Notes: generated from the sequence alone by a model not told the origin. A stretch of 64,000 nucleotides of DNA from Mucilaginibacter rubeus (GCF_003286415.2 NZ_CP043450.1:7564001-7628000), one strand, 5' to 3'. Counted from the first letter of the stretch, positions 52,239 through 61,532 are shown. Program-made: numbers and translations.

Positions 52239-52940
52239 TTATGGATTGGTCAGCTTCTTCTTTTCTGGTAACGGAGCTTTCCACAACCTCCACCACGGCA
52301 CACCCGGCGCTTCATGATGCTCATAATGGTATCCGAAAAAGTAACAGCTAAAAAAAGCGACAATATGATTACGGCGCTGGCTCCGGGCAAAATGCGGGTT
52401 GTTATGTTCGCCTTTATGGGGCTGATAAGTGCCGAAATAAAATAGTTGCAATGTGCTCAAGAGCGATGGCACCACCCAAAACATGATCAGGTTTGGCTGA
52501 GGGATCCAGATTTTCAGGATATTGAAAACTACGGCCATCACCACAATTTGCCATATCGACAAATAATTGCGGATAAACTGCACATACCAGGCAAAAAAGC
52601 TGCCGTGGTGATAATCCGGGTCGGCATGGGTATGTACGTGGCTGTGATGCTTATGGTGCTTGGTATATAACTTCGGGTACCAGAACGAAGCGTAAAGAAA
52701 AGTGCTCAGGTAACCAACAAAGTTATTTAAACCCTTATTGGGCGAAACGGTACCATGCATGGCATCATGCGCGGTAATGAACAGCCCGGTATACAGGTGC
52801 ATTTGTACCAGTACAAATACATAAACAGGGGGATTGGTAAAGCTGAAGTGCCATCGCATTAATAATATAATGCTTGTTGCCCAGCAACCTATTACGAGGG
52901 CGGCCACAAGTAAACCTGTATGTGAAGGGCTTTTTTGCAT
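52239..52940 (-). CDS. crtW: CrtW-like beta-carotene ketolase (fatty acid desaturase superfamily)
   Basis: 233 residues, about four membrane helices and the three His boxes of membrane di-iron enzymes: HDAMHGTVSP, HKHHSHVHTH with ADPDYHHG, and GYHYEHHEAPGVPWWRLW. Length and the last box fit CrtW ketolases, which add a 4-keto group to beta-ionone rings. A generic fatty acid desaturase or hydroxylase is the alternative. It begins 29 bp after ispH, so isoprenoid supply and pigment finishing would be co-expressed. Confidence 0.7.
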   Translation of the reverse strand: MQKSPSHTGLLVAALVIGCWATSIILLMRWHFSFTNPPVYVFVLVQMHLYTGLFITAHDAMHGTVSPNKGLNNFVGYLSTFLYASFWYPKLYTKHHKHHSHVHTHADPDYHHGSFFAWYVQFIRNYLSIWQIVVMAVVFNILKIWIPQPNLIMFWVVPSLLSTLQLFYFGTYQPHKGEHNNPHFARSQRRNHIVAFFSCYFFGYHYEHHEAPGVPWWRLWKAPLPEKKKLTNP

Positions 52941-52969
52941 GCTATAATGTTACAGCAAAAAGCGTGCTG

Positions 52970-53821
52970 TTAAAAGCTTTCTATGGCGGCTTTTACTTTT
53001 TGCATCAGCCACATGGGGGTTGATGTAGCGCCGGCAATACCTACAGTATCGTTTGGTGCAAACATGCTTTGTTCCAGTTCGTCGGTTGATGATATGAAGT
53101 AGGTGTTAGGGTTATGCTTGCGGCATACTTCAAACAATACCTTGCCGTTTGATGATTTTTTGCCCGATACAAAAACGATCTTATCAAAACGTGTCGCGAA
53201 TTTAGGAAGATCTTTATCACGGTTGCTTACCTGGCGGCAGATGGTATCGTTAGCTTTCAGGTCATATCCGCGCGAAATAAGCTCATCCTTCACCGAGTAG
53301 AATTTATCCATGCTCTTGGTGGTTTGGCTGTACAGCGTAATATTGTGCGGAAGCTCCACATGATCCAATTCGGCAATATCCTGGAACACTATCGCCTCAT
53401 TATTAGTTTGGCCTTGTAAGCCAACCACTTCGGCGTGACCGTGCTTGCCAAAAATCAGGATCTTCTCGTTTGAGTCGTATGAAGTTTTGATGCGGTTTTG
53501 CAGCTTAAGCACTACCGGGCACGAAGCATCAATAAGGGTAATATTGTTTTCTAAAGCTGTGCGATAGGTATCAGGTGCTTCGCCATGGGCACGGATAAGC
53601 ACTTTTTCATTATGAAGATCCTTAAGCTGGCTGTGTTCAATAATGCGGAGGCCTTTTGATCTCAGTCGCTCAACCTCTTCATCATTGTGCACAATATCGC
53701 CAAGGCAGTACAGGTAACCGTCCTCTTCTAAAATCTCTTCGGCCATGTCAATGGCATAAACCACCCCAAAGCAAAAGCCCGAATCCTGATCAATAGTAAC
53801 CTGTAACTGATAATCTCCCAT
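52970..53821 (-). CDS. ispH: 4-hydroxy-3-methylbut-2-enyl diphosphate reductase
   Basis: 283 residues. The three cluster-binding cysteines are in SGFCFGVVYAI, DASCPVVLKL and DTICRQVSNRD. Other conserved parts are GDIVHNDEEVERL, RAHGEAP (substrate His) and GHAEVVGLQGQ. It is the last step of the MEP pathway, giving IPP and DMAPP. Its gene leads an ispH-crtW pair. A TAAATTTG element at 53829-53836 is so close to the ATG that a near-leaderless mRNA is expected. Confidence 0.96.
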   Translation of the reverse strand: MGDYQLQVTIDQDSGFCFGVVYAIDMAEEILEEDGYLYCLGDIVHNDEEVERLRSKGLRIIEHSQLKDLHNEKVLIRAHGEAPDTYRTALENNITLIDASCPVVLKLQNRIKTSYDSNEKILIFGKHGHAEVVGLQGQTNNEAIVFQDIAELDHVELPHNITLYSQTTKSMDKFYSVKDELISRGYDLKANDTICRQVSNRDKDLPKFATRFDKIVFVSGKKSSNGKVLFEVCRKHNPNTYFISSTDELEQSMFAPNDTVGIAGATSTPMWLMQKVKAAIESF

Positions 53822-53828
53822 GGTGTTG

Positions 53829-53836
53829 CAAATTTA
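53829..53836 (-). promoter_or_regulatory. Putative -7 element TAAATTTG for ispH
   Basis: On the minus strand TAAATTTG fits TAnnTTTG and ends 7 bp before the ispH ATG. Confidence 0.45.
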
Positions 53837-53915
53837 CGGCAAAATTAATCGTTGATTGTAATGATTGCGTTGATTTCGCTGATTTTTATGTTGATGGATC
53901 TTTGATCGACTTAAG

Positions 53916-54596
53916 TTAATACATCAGATTCAAAACAGCAAAAAACACAAATTGTGCAATCAGCAACGCCGGGGCAACAATGCTTTGCCGTTTAAATTTA
54001 AATTGCTCAAATATAAAAAGCAGCAACGCGCTCAATGCAAACCAGCAAACGTAGTTTTGTAAAGGAACAGCACCACCCAGCCAATGCCAGTAATCAAAAT
54101 GAATGGCGATAGGTTCAATAAGCATATCAAGCAAGGTGAGCACCAGAGCGCCGGTTAATATCCTTGCCAACTTGTTGTTGAAATGACGGCTTCTTCGTAA
54201 AAAAACTCCTGTAGCGTATATCAACAGAAACCAATTTACCCCGATCATCAGGGGGATATCGAGCAGCCTTGTGCCGAGTGTTGCGCCATAACTGTAATTG
54301 CCAAACAGCCAGCCGGTATGCACACCAATATATTCGGCCATAAAGCCCGCGATAAAAATAATTACAGCGAATAGCATAAACCTGCCGTTAAAAACGTCAT
54401 GGCTATAAATAACAACCCCAAGCATCAATAGTAAATGCCAGGGCACCAACGCTATAAATAATACAGCTAAAGATGGGATAGTGAAGCCGATTAAACCCAC
54501 CAGGTGAAACAAAAAAATGATCGTAACACAGATTCTGTTTTTTGCCAATATCGCCCTATTGAATTCAGAGGATCTCAAATCTTTCGCCCTTTCCAC
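53916..54596 (-). CDS. cruF: CruF-like carotenoid hydratase (carotenoid biosynthesis membrane protein)
   Basis: 226 residues with about seven membrane helices. AEYIGVHTGWLFGNYSYG, PLMIGVNWFLLIYATGVF and LTLLDMLIEPIAIHFDYW match, from memory, the Caroten_synth/CruF family, which hydrates the 1',2' bond of psi-end carotenoids. Only a GTG start (54596) is available and it overlaps the preceding glycosyltransferase gene by 22 bp, indicating coupling. The neighbour pair CruF plus GT2 recalls cruF-cruG. Confidence 0.78.
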   Translation of the reverse strand: MERAKDLRSSEFNRAILAKNRICVTIIFLFHLVGLIGFTIPSLAVLFIALVPWHLLLMLGVVIYSHDVFNGRFMLFAVIIFIAGFMAEYIGVHTGWLFGNYSYGATLGTRLLDIPLMIGVNWFLLIYATGVFLRRSRHFNNKLARILTGALVLTLLDMLIEPIAIHFDYWHWLGGAVPLQNYVCWFALSALLLFIFEQFKFKRQSIVAPALLIAQFVFFAVLNLMY

Positions 54597-55663
54597 ATGG
54601 TGGTTTTGGTAAGATAGCGTTGTATAGATAAAACTGCCACAGCAAGCAGGCTAAACATTTGAGCAGGATGCAGAAGGATGTTATACCCGGCTTTTTGCCC
54701 TGCCGAAAGAGAGATCATGATCCGCGTAAGCAAGATCAACCCTACAGTAAAAAATATGAGAGGCAGGTTTAAGGTAGTAAGGATAATGAGCGGACCGGCA
54801 ATAATAATGGTGATATACACCAGGAAGCCAATAATACTGTAATTGAAGGCGGCCAGGAAGTTTTTGCTGAAACCGTTTATCGCCTCATTATAGCCACGGT
54901 ACATGCGGCAGCTGATCATGCCGTTGGCCAGCAAAGCTTCGCCGTTATAATGCTCGGCTTTGATCAGACGCATGATCTCTACATCTTCCACAACCTTATT
55001 TTTTACTGCTTTATGCCATTGGTGTTTGTGGTAAATGGCGGCATCAAATAACATGAACTGTCCGCTGGCCGCCGCTACTGAAGCATTTTTGACAATGTAT
55101 ACCAAACGTAAAGGCAGCAGGTTAAGCAATATAAAATGCATCAGCGGAACCACAAGGTTTTCGCCCAAAGTAAGCATGGTTTGATTGGTAAACAGGCTTA
55201 ATAAGCCTAACTGATGCAAGTGCATGCGGTGTATCGCGCTGTTGATAAGATGATTACTGATCTGCTCGTCGGCATCTAAAAACAGCAGGTATTTACCATC
55301 GGCCTGTTTGGCCATTTGATGGCAGGCATAGTTTTTCCCCATCCAGTCATCGGGTAGTTTGCCGCCTTTTATTACCCTGAAATGCGGGTGATTGGCTGCA
55401 AAATCATGGCAAACGCGGTAAGTATCATCGGTAGAGTCATCGTCATAAATGATCACCTCATAATTGTTATAATCCTGCTGGTAGATGGAATTTAGCAGGG
55501 TTAATATATTACCGGCCTCGTTACGCGCGGGGATCAGGATGGATACCTTATCCGAATAATAGCGGCCTATATGAGGAAGTTTGGGGTTGGAGATATAATT
55601 GAACAGCGTTACCGCAAACCTGAGTATGATAAAAAAGAGGGTTATTAATATAGCTATTGTCAC
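54575..55663 (-). CDS. cruG: Membrane GT2 glycosyltransferase, CruG-like
   Basis: 362 residues. One N-terminal membrane helix, then a GT-A domain with VSILIPARNEAGNI, YDDDSTDDT and LLFLDADEQ (DxD), VEDVEIMRLIKAE as acceptor-site ED, and three or four C-terminal membrane helices. The start is GTG at 55663. Overlap with cruF suggests it glycosylates the carotenoid hydroxyl as CruG does, but a role in glycolipid synthesis is possible given the acyltransferases upstream. Confidence 0.7.
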   Translation of the reverse strand: MTIAILITLFFIILRFAVTLFNYISNPKLPHIGRYYSDKVSILIPARNEAGNILTLLNSIYQQDYNNYEVIIYDDDSTDDTYRVCHDFAANHPHFRVIKGGKLPDDWMGKNYACHQMAKQADGKYLLFLDADEQISNHLINSAIHRMHLHQLGLLSLFTNQTMLTLGENLVVPLMHFILLNLLPLRLVYIVKNASVAAASGQFMLFDAAIYHKHQWHKAVKNKVVEDVEIMRLIKAEHYNGEALLANGMISCRMYRGYNEAINGFSKNFLAAFNYSIIGFLVYITIIIAGPLIILTTLNLPLIFFTVGLILLTRIMISLSAGQKAGYNILLHPAQMFSLLAVAVLSIQRYLTKTTMWKGRKI

Positions 55664-55666
55664 TTT

Positions 55667-56293
55667 TTATATATCAAATTCGGTTTGCAACAGTTTGGAG
55701 GCTTCGTAGTGCCTTTGGTATGCTGCCTGTAATTTATCTATGCTTTTACCGGCGTAATTTTCGGGCTCGCTTTTTAAGTAAACGGTTGCAGTTGGCTTTT
55801 TATGTTTAAAGTACTGAATAAAAGTTGAAGCGAAAATAATTTGAAAATTTCCGGCAGCCTTTTCAATTATCCTCATAACCCCTTTTTCAAAATTTATGTT
55901 TGTAACAAAGTTAGCATACAGTTTTCCCTGCGGAAACATCAAAACCAGATTGGCAGGATCGGCAAGCAATGCCGCAGCGTAGTCAAGTGATTGAAGGATA
56001 CTTTTCGAGTCTTTTTTTACCGAAAAAGCGCCAACGTATTTTAGAAAGCGTTCTTTGCGGGCGGTTTCTTCCAGGATCATGACATGCAGCTTTTTCTTCA
56101 GCAATTTATCGTTTATGCAATACAGGACTAATCCATCCCAGAAACTAAAATGATTACCTATTAATAGTACCGATCTGCTTTGATCAACCACAATATCATT
56201 AAACAATAGTTCATGAAACGTTTTGCCAACTACCCATTTAATGTAATAGTGCACAATTCGGTTCAGGAAAAAGTTCTTTTTATTGCTGATCAT
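55667..56293 (-). CDS. PlsC-type acyltransferase 1
   Basis: 208 residues. The acyltransferase HX4D motif is read in GNHFSFWDG, and the second block in LMFPQGKLYAN (usually FPEGT; here Q replaces E). A single gene of this family is similar at 56306, so this is a tandem pair 12 bp apart. Substrates may be lysophospholipids or, by context, a carotenoid glycoside. It ends 3 bp before the glycosyltransferase start. Confidence 0.82.
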   Translation of the reverse strand: MISNKKNFFLNRIVHYYIKWVVGKTFHELLFNDIVVDQSRSVLLIGNHFSFWDGLVLYCINDKLLKKKLHVMILEETARKERFLKYVGAFSVKKDSKSILQSLDYAAALLADPANLVLMFPQGKLYANFVTNINFEKGVMRIIEKAAGNFQIIFASTFIQYFKHKKPTATVYLKSEPENYAGKSIDKLQAAYQRHYEASKLLQTEFDI

Positions 56294-56305
56294 AGTGGAT
56301 ACGGA

Positions 56306-56929
56306 TCAATGTTCCATATTGATTTGATTTTTCAAAGCCTGCTGATGGGCCTTGTTAATATTTTCCTTTAGTTGCTCAAAGGTAAGGTCATTGGCAACAC
56401 CTAAATCAAAAAGATGAACATAAGCCCGGGGTTTCAGACTTTCAAAATAATCTATCAGGATACAATGGTAAACAATCTGGCAGGGGCCTTTTATTTGTTG
56501 CATCAGTTTATAAACACCTTTTTCAACATGGATGTGTGTTTCGTGGTTCGAGAATAATTCGCCTTGCGGAAATATCACAATCAGATTATCAGGTTTATCC
56601 AATATCCCTGCCGAGTAGGTGAGCGACTCCAGCATGGCCCTCGAGCCTTTCTGGATAGAGTATGCACCAATATATCGTAAGTAGCTGCGCTGATCAAACT
56701 GATCCTGCTGCATCATTACGTAGTATTGCTTTTTGAGATTGTAATAGGCCGCCCAGTTGGCAATAAAGCCGTCCCACCAGCTAAAATGGTTACTCAAAAG
56801 TAATATCGAATGACCGGGACGTGGCTCGAAAGGCTGTACATTAACCTCCTTAAAATTGCGGCTAATCCACCACCTTACGTAGGTGATATAAAGTTTACTC
56901 CAGAATTTCTTTTTACGAGAGGGTACCAT
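56306..56929 (-). CDS. PlsC-type acyltransferase 2
   Basis: 207 residues, sister of the preceding gene product. The HX4D motif is in SNHFSWWDGF, and the second block is VIFPQGELFSNHET, again FPQG. Shared length and layout indicate a tandem duplication followed by divergence. It lies 3 bp after the hydrolase gene, within a compact operon. Two different acyl acceptors or two chain lengths are possible reasons for keeping both. Confidence 0.82.
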   Translation of the reverse strand: MVPSRKKKFWSKLYITYVRWWISRNFKEVNVQPFEPRPGHSILLLSNHFSWWDGFIANWAAYYNLKKQYYVMMQQDQFDQRSYLRYIGAYSIQKGSRAMLESLTYSAGILDKPDNLIVIFPQGELFSNHETHIHVEKGVYKLMQQIKGPCQIVYHCILIDYFESLKPRAYVHLFDLGVANDLTFEQLKENINKAHQQALKNQINMEH

Positions 56930-56932
56930 GTT

Positions 56933-57742
56933 TTATTTAACTAAATACTCATCAAGTGCTTTTGTAACCAGCCAATGCCCAAGTTCAACTTCATGTACTT
57001 CGGCATTATCAAGCATCCCTAAAAATGGCATCGCGGCCGATTTGGGGAACAGCTTATCATGCTTGCCAAATATCAGCAAACATTTAATTTTATGCTGATT
57101 GATTAGCTGCGCTACCTTCTGCACATCGGGTTTTAACTGCCTGATCAAATTTAGGGTATAATAGGTATCAAGCCGCTTTTGTTCGGTGTCAATTTCATTA
57201 TAAGCTATCTTGTACAGGCTTTCGTCAATAACGCCGACCCTTTTTACGCTTTTAACCAGGAAAGGGGCAAGCCATTTGCTTTTGGTAGCCGTACGGAAAA
57301 TTGCGCGACCAAGCTTATTGTGCAAAATAAAATGAAATCCTTTAAAAACAGCCAGGCCATCAGGTGCCATTAATATGATATCGTCAATCATGTCGGCGTA
57401 TTCCTCAACCAGTATCAGGGCAAGGTTGGCGCCTATTGAATAGCCCATTACCGAAAAACGCTGCCTGCCGTAAAGTTTAAACCATTCTTCCATGTAACTA
57501 CGCACCATGGCTTTGGGCATTCCGGACAGGATCTGCTGCTCTGTCCAGCCGTCGAGCCGACTTTCGCCATGAAAAAAATGATCGAAGCCGTAGATATGAT
57601 ATCGTGGTAAAACTGATTGGTCAAGCACATGGAACTGCTTCCCCGTCATGCCGTAGCCATGAAAGGCCAGTAAAGGCTTTTGCCCGCTACCGTACTCGTG
57701 AAAATGTGCTTTGCCCAAGCCAGGCAGATGTAAAAAACCCAT
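56933..57742 (-). CDS. Alpha/beta hydrolase
   Basis: 269 residues of the alpha/beta-hydrolase fold: LLAFHGYGMTGKQFH (oxyanion loop), the nucleophile elbow MGYSIGANLA (Ser ~101), the acid in FGKHDKLFPKSA, and the His in ELGHWLVTKA. No signal peptide is present. First of the tightly spaced hydrolase-acyltransferase-acyltransferase-GT2-cruF operon, so it may handle an acyl donor or ester in the same pathway. Exact substrate unknown. Confidence 0.82.
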   Translation of the reverse strand: MGFLHLPGLGKAHFHEYGSGQKPLLAFHGYGMTGKQFHVLDQSVLPRYHIYGFDHFFHGESRLDGWTEQQILSGMPKAMVRSYMEEWFKLYGRQRFSVMGYSIGANLALILVEEYADMIDDIILMAPDGLAVFKGFHFILHNKLGRAIFRTATKSKWLAPFLVKSVKRVGVIDESLYKIAYNEIDTEQKRLDTYYTLNLIRQLKPDVQKVAQLINQHKIKCLLIFGKHDKLFPKSAAMPFLGMLDNAEVHEVELGHWLVTKALDEYLVK

Positions 57743-57826
57743 TAAGGCAATATTAAGAATTTATGGCTTTTGTACAGTGAATGCAGTTGTTTTGTTTTGG
57801 AAAGTATGACCAAAACATGGAATTCT

Positions 57827-59080
57827 TTATCGCTTATCGATATACTTCATGATCATTTCCGTGGCCCCAACGTTTTCCTTCACGTAATTGGCCACTTTTT
57901 TCCGGGTATTGTTATAAAATGCTTCGTCGCTGATTAATCTGTCAACAATTTCTTTCAGTTCGGTTTCATTGCTGATGCTAAACCCGGCTTTGATGGCTAT
58001 GAGCTCTCTCGCTTCGTTAAATTTTTGATAGTTGGGGCCGAAGATAACAGGCAACCCAAATGCGGCTGCTTCCAAGGTATTATGAATGCCTACGCCAAAC
58101 CCACCGCCTATATATGCAATATCCGCATAGGCGTAAAGGGACGAAAGCATACCAATGTTATCTATCACCAGCGACTGGAGATTGTTAGATGTGAGTGCTT
58201 GGTAAATAAAATCTCCGGACTGCAAGCCTTCGGCTTCGGTTTTTAATTGCGAAAAGGTAATCGCTTTTCCTTCCGGGAGCAGATCTATCAGGTTGTTTAT
58301 TTTTTCTTCAGGTATTTCATGCGGGGCAAAGATGAATTTCCAGTCCGGATACTGGCTTGCCAGTTTGGCCAACAGTGCTTCATCTTGCGGCCATGTGCTT
58401 CCTGCTATAAACAGTTTATACCCGTTTTTAAATTCTTCTATCAAGGGCAGCACTTTGGGGTTTTGCGCGTTGGCCCAAACGCGGTCAAACCGGGTATCAC
58501 CACTTACCGACGTATTGGTGATGCCAATTCCTTGTAATAATTGTTCAGAAGCATCATCCTGTAAAAAAAAGTAACTTACCAGGCCTAATATCCTGCGGTT
58601 AAAACCGCCGTACCATTTAAAATACACCTGCCCCGGTCTGAATATCCCCGATACTATATATAGCGGAATATCACGTTTGCGCGCTTCATTAAAAAAATGG
58701 AACCAATATTCGTATTTGGTGAAAATAATAGTTTCGGGGTTGATGGCATCGATAAATCGTTTCGCGTTACGGGGGGTATCTAAAGGCAGGTAATAAACAT
58801 AATTCGCAAGCGGGGTATTTTTCCGGATCTCATAGCCCGAAGGAGAAAAAAAAGTAACTACCACTTTTTTGTCGGGGTGTAAATTCCTCATCGCTTCAAG
58901 AATTGGGCGACCCTGTTCAAACTCACCAAGTGAAGCAAAGTGAAACCAAATACTGCTTTCTATACGTACAAAGACAGGATTTTTACGCCCTGAAACCCAA
59001 AGTTTGGCTTTGTTGTTAAACAATGCGGCAAAACGGATAAAAAGGGAATATAATTTGATACCTATATTATATAATAACAT
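57827..59080 (-). CDS. waaA: 3-deoxy-D-manno-octulosonic acid transferase
   Basis: 417 residues from ATG 59080 (a TTG one codon upstream also fits). The N-terminal membrane anchor IGIKLYSLFIRFAALF precedes a GT-B fold. The catalytic Glu lies in FHFASLGEFEQGRPI, and the donor site in YIGGGFGVGIHNTLEAAAFGLPVIFGPN. It adds Kdo to lipid A precursor at the inner membrane. It sits 84 bp upstream of the hydrolase operon and is likely transcribed separately or at its head. Confidence 0.95.
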   Translation of the reverse strand: MLLYNIGIKLYSLFIRFAALFNNKAKLWVSGRKNPVFVRIESSIWFHFASLGEFEQGRPILEAMRNLHPDKKVVVTFFSPSGYEIRKNTPLANYVYYLPLDTPRNAKRFIDAINPETIIFTKYEYWFHFFNEARKRDIPLYIVSGIFRPGQVYFKWYGGFNRRILGLVSYFFLQDDASEQLLQGIGITNTSVSGDTRFDRVWANAQNPKVLPLIEEFKNGYKLFIAGSTWPQDEALLAKLASQYPDWKFIFAPHEIPEEKINNLIDLLPEGKAITFSQLKTEAEGLQSGDFIYQALTSNNLQSLVIDNIGMLSSLYAYADIAYIGGGFGVGIHNTLEAAAFGLPVIFGPNYQKFNEARELIAIKAGFSISNETELKEIVDRLISDEAFYNNTRKKVANYVKENVGATEMIMKYIDKR

Positions 59081-59233
59081 CAATTTTAATGCTGAATGAT
59101 TATCTTAGCCGGGCATAAAAGTAATAACAATAATTACAATATTGGTTTTATGGCCCGCCCGGTGCCGTAATAAGCTGTTAATATGGTTCATTATACAATT
59201 TGCTTACCTTAAATTTAAAACACACTTAACACT

Positions 59234-60549
59234 ATGAAAATTGCAGTAATTGGTACTGGCTATGTTGGTTTGGTAACGGGAACCTGTTTGGCCGAAACAG
59301 GAAACGAAGTAACCTGTGTAGATATAGTAGAAGAAAAAGTAAACAAGATGCGCAATGGCGAGATGCCGATCTATGAGCCGGGTCTTGATATTTTATTTTT
59401 ACGGAACATTAAACAGGAGCGGTTAACGTTTACCACCGATCTGGCCGAAGCGATAGCACCGGCAAAGGTGATCTTTTTAGCCTTGCCAACGCCACCGGGG
59501 CAGATGGTGCGGCAGATTTGAGCTATGTACTTGGCGCGGCTAAGGATATCGCCAAACTAATCACCGAATATAAAGTGATCGTGACCAAATCAACCGTACC
59601 GGTAGGCACGGCAGATAAAGTGACCGCGGTAATGAAAGCCAATACGGATGTACCATTCGCGGTAGTATCCAACCCTGAGTTTTTACGCGAAGGTGTAGCG
59701 GTAGAAGATTTCATGAAACCGGACAGGGTAGTAATAGGTACCAGGGATGAAAAAGCCCGCCAGGTGATGGGCGATTTGTATGCCCCATATGTACGCCAGG
59801 GCAACCCGATCCTGTACATGGACGAGCGCTCATCCGAGCTGACCAAATACGCGGCCAACTCATTCCTTGCGACCAAGATCACGTTCATGAACGAGATTGC
59901 CAATATGTGCGAACTGGTAGGAGCAGATGTAGACATGGTGCGTAAAGGCGTAGGTGCCGATGCCCGTATCGGCAAACGTTTCCTGTTTCCGGGTGTAGGT
60001 TACGGCGGCAGCTGTTTCCCTAAAGATGTGCAGGCCCTGTCAAAAGCAGCCGAAGAAAATAAATACGACTTCAAGATCCTGAATTCGGTGATGGAAGTGA
60101 ACGAAACGCAGAAGAAACGCCTGGTAGTAAAAATGCGTGAATATTATGGCGAAGGCGGCCTGAAAGGCAAACACTTCGCGCTGTGGGGCCTGGCTTTCAA
60201 ACCGGAAACCGACGATATCCGCGAAGCACCGGCATTGTATATTATTGATGAGCTGTTAGCAGCAGGAGCTACAGTAACCGCTTATGACCCTGAAGGTATG
60301 CCAAACGTAAAGAAACTGCTTGGCGATAAGATAGGTTATGCCACCAACCGTTATAACGCGTTGGAAGAAGCAGACGCGCTGCTGATCGTGACCGAATGGC
60401 CGGTATTCCGTACCCCGGATTTTGACTTCATGAAAGAAAAGCTGAAATCGCCGGTGATCTTTGACGGGCGTAACCTGTATGATCTGGACAGGATGAAAGA
60501 CCATGGATTTTATTATAACAGTATAGGCCGTAAAATAGTAGCAATATGA
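59234..60549 (+). pseudogene. ugd: UDP-glucose 6-dehydrogenase, interrupted by a 1-base frameshift
   Basis: The first 88 or so codons give MKIAVIGTGYVGLVTGTCLA (Rossmann GxGxxG) to FLALPTPPG. The frame then shifts: after the four G at 59497-59500 the reading becomes QMVRQI and stops at 59521. Adding one G restores PPGADGAADLSYVLGAAKD, which continues to 60549 with VSNPEFLREG, the catalytic Cys in GGSCFPKDVQAL and GRNLYD. The rest is intact and of normal length (~438). It makes UDP-glucuronate for the UXS enzyme encoded next. The break is either real or an assembly error in a G-run. Confidence 0.88.
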
Positions 60550-61529
60550 CAGAAAGAAAAAGGATCCTGATCACGGGTGCTGCCGGCTTTTTAGGCTCGC
60601 ACCTGTGCGACAGGTTTATCAAAGAAGGTTATCATGTGATCGGTATGGATAACCTGATCACGGGCGACCTGAGAAATATCGAACATTTGTTCAAACTGGA
60701 GAACTTTGAGTTTTATAACCATGACGTATCCACGTTTGTGTATGTACCGGGCGATCTGCATTACATTTTGCACTTCGCGTCGCCGGCCAGCCCGATAGAT
60801 TATTTAAAAATCCCGATCCAGACCTTAAAAGTAGGCTCACTGGGTACACATAATTTGCTGGGCCTGGCCCGGAACAAGAAAGCCAGGATGCTGATCGCCT
60901 CAACATCAGAAGTATACGGTGACCCGAACATCAGTCCGCAGCCGGAAGAATACTGGGGCAATGTAAACCCGGTAGGTCCGAGAGGTGTATATGATGAAGC
61001 CAAGAGGTTCCAGGAAGCCATCACCATGGCTTACCACACTTTCCATGGTGTAGAAACCAGGATCGTGAGGATCTTTAATACCTACGGGCCAAGGATGAGG
61101 CTGAATGACGGCAGGGTATTGCCGGCTTTCATCGGTCAGGCACTAAGAGGCGAACCGCTGACGATGTTTGGCGACGGTTCACAGACGAGGTCATTCTGCT
61201 ATGTAGATGATTTGATAGAAGGTATCTACAGGTTGTTGTTGAGCGATTATGCCCAGCCGGTAAACATTGGTAACCCGGATGAGATCACGATCAAACAATT
61301 TGGTGAGGAAATCATCAAGCTGACCGGAACCGATCAAAAGCTGATCAGCCTGCCATTGCCTACAGATGACCCGAAACAACGTCGTCCGGATATCACCAAG
61401 GCTAAAGCCATATTGGGCTGGGAACCAAAGGTATCAAGGAGTGAAGGTTTGAAGATCACATTGGAATACTTCAAATCATTACCTGAGCAGGAAATACACC
61501 ACAAAGACTTTTCTTACTACAATAAATAA
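60546..61529 (+). CDS. UDP-glucuronate decarboxylase (UDP-xylose synthase)
   Basis: 327 residues, extended SDR: ILITGAAGFLGSHLCDR (NAD motif), FASPASPIDYLKIPIQTLKVG typical of UXS, the STSEVYGDP Ser/Thr, and catalytic YDEAK. It converts UDP-glucuronate to UDP-xylose. Its ATG overlaps the ugd stop (ATGA), so the two consecutive steps are translationally coupled, which makes the ugd frameshift costly if real. Codon choice in ugd-UXS looks richer in G+C (and in AGG Arg codons) than the neighbours. Confidence 0.94.
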   Translation: MTERKRILITGAAGFLGSHLCDRFIKEGYHVIGMDNLITGDLRNIEHLFKLENFEFYNHDVSTFVYVPGDLHYILHFASPASPIDYLKIPIQTLKVGSLGTHNLLGLARNKKARMLIASTSEVYGDPNISPQPEEYWGNVNPVGPRGVYDEAKRFQEAITMAYHTFHGVETRIVRIFNTYGPRMRLNDGRVLPAFIGQALRGEPLTMFGDGSQTRSFCYVDDLIEGIYRLLLSDYAQPVNIGNPDEITIKQFGEEIIKLTGTDQKLISLPLPTDDPKQRRPDITKAKAILGWEPKVSRSEGLKITLEYFKSLPEQEIHHKDFSYYNK

Positions 61530-61532
61530 GGT

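Noticed and set aside
52036..52351. Several overlapping ORFs on both strands after crtW
   Set aside because: They read through REP-like palindromes and the repeat element copy 2 and into the 3' end of crtW in other frames.
59497..59521. Programmed ribosomal frameshift in ugd
   Set aside because: No X-XXY-YYZ slippery site or downstream pseudoknot is apparent, and Ugd is not known to use frameshifting. Mutation or sequence error is more likely.
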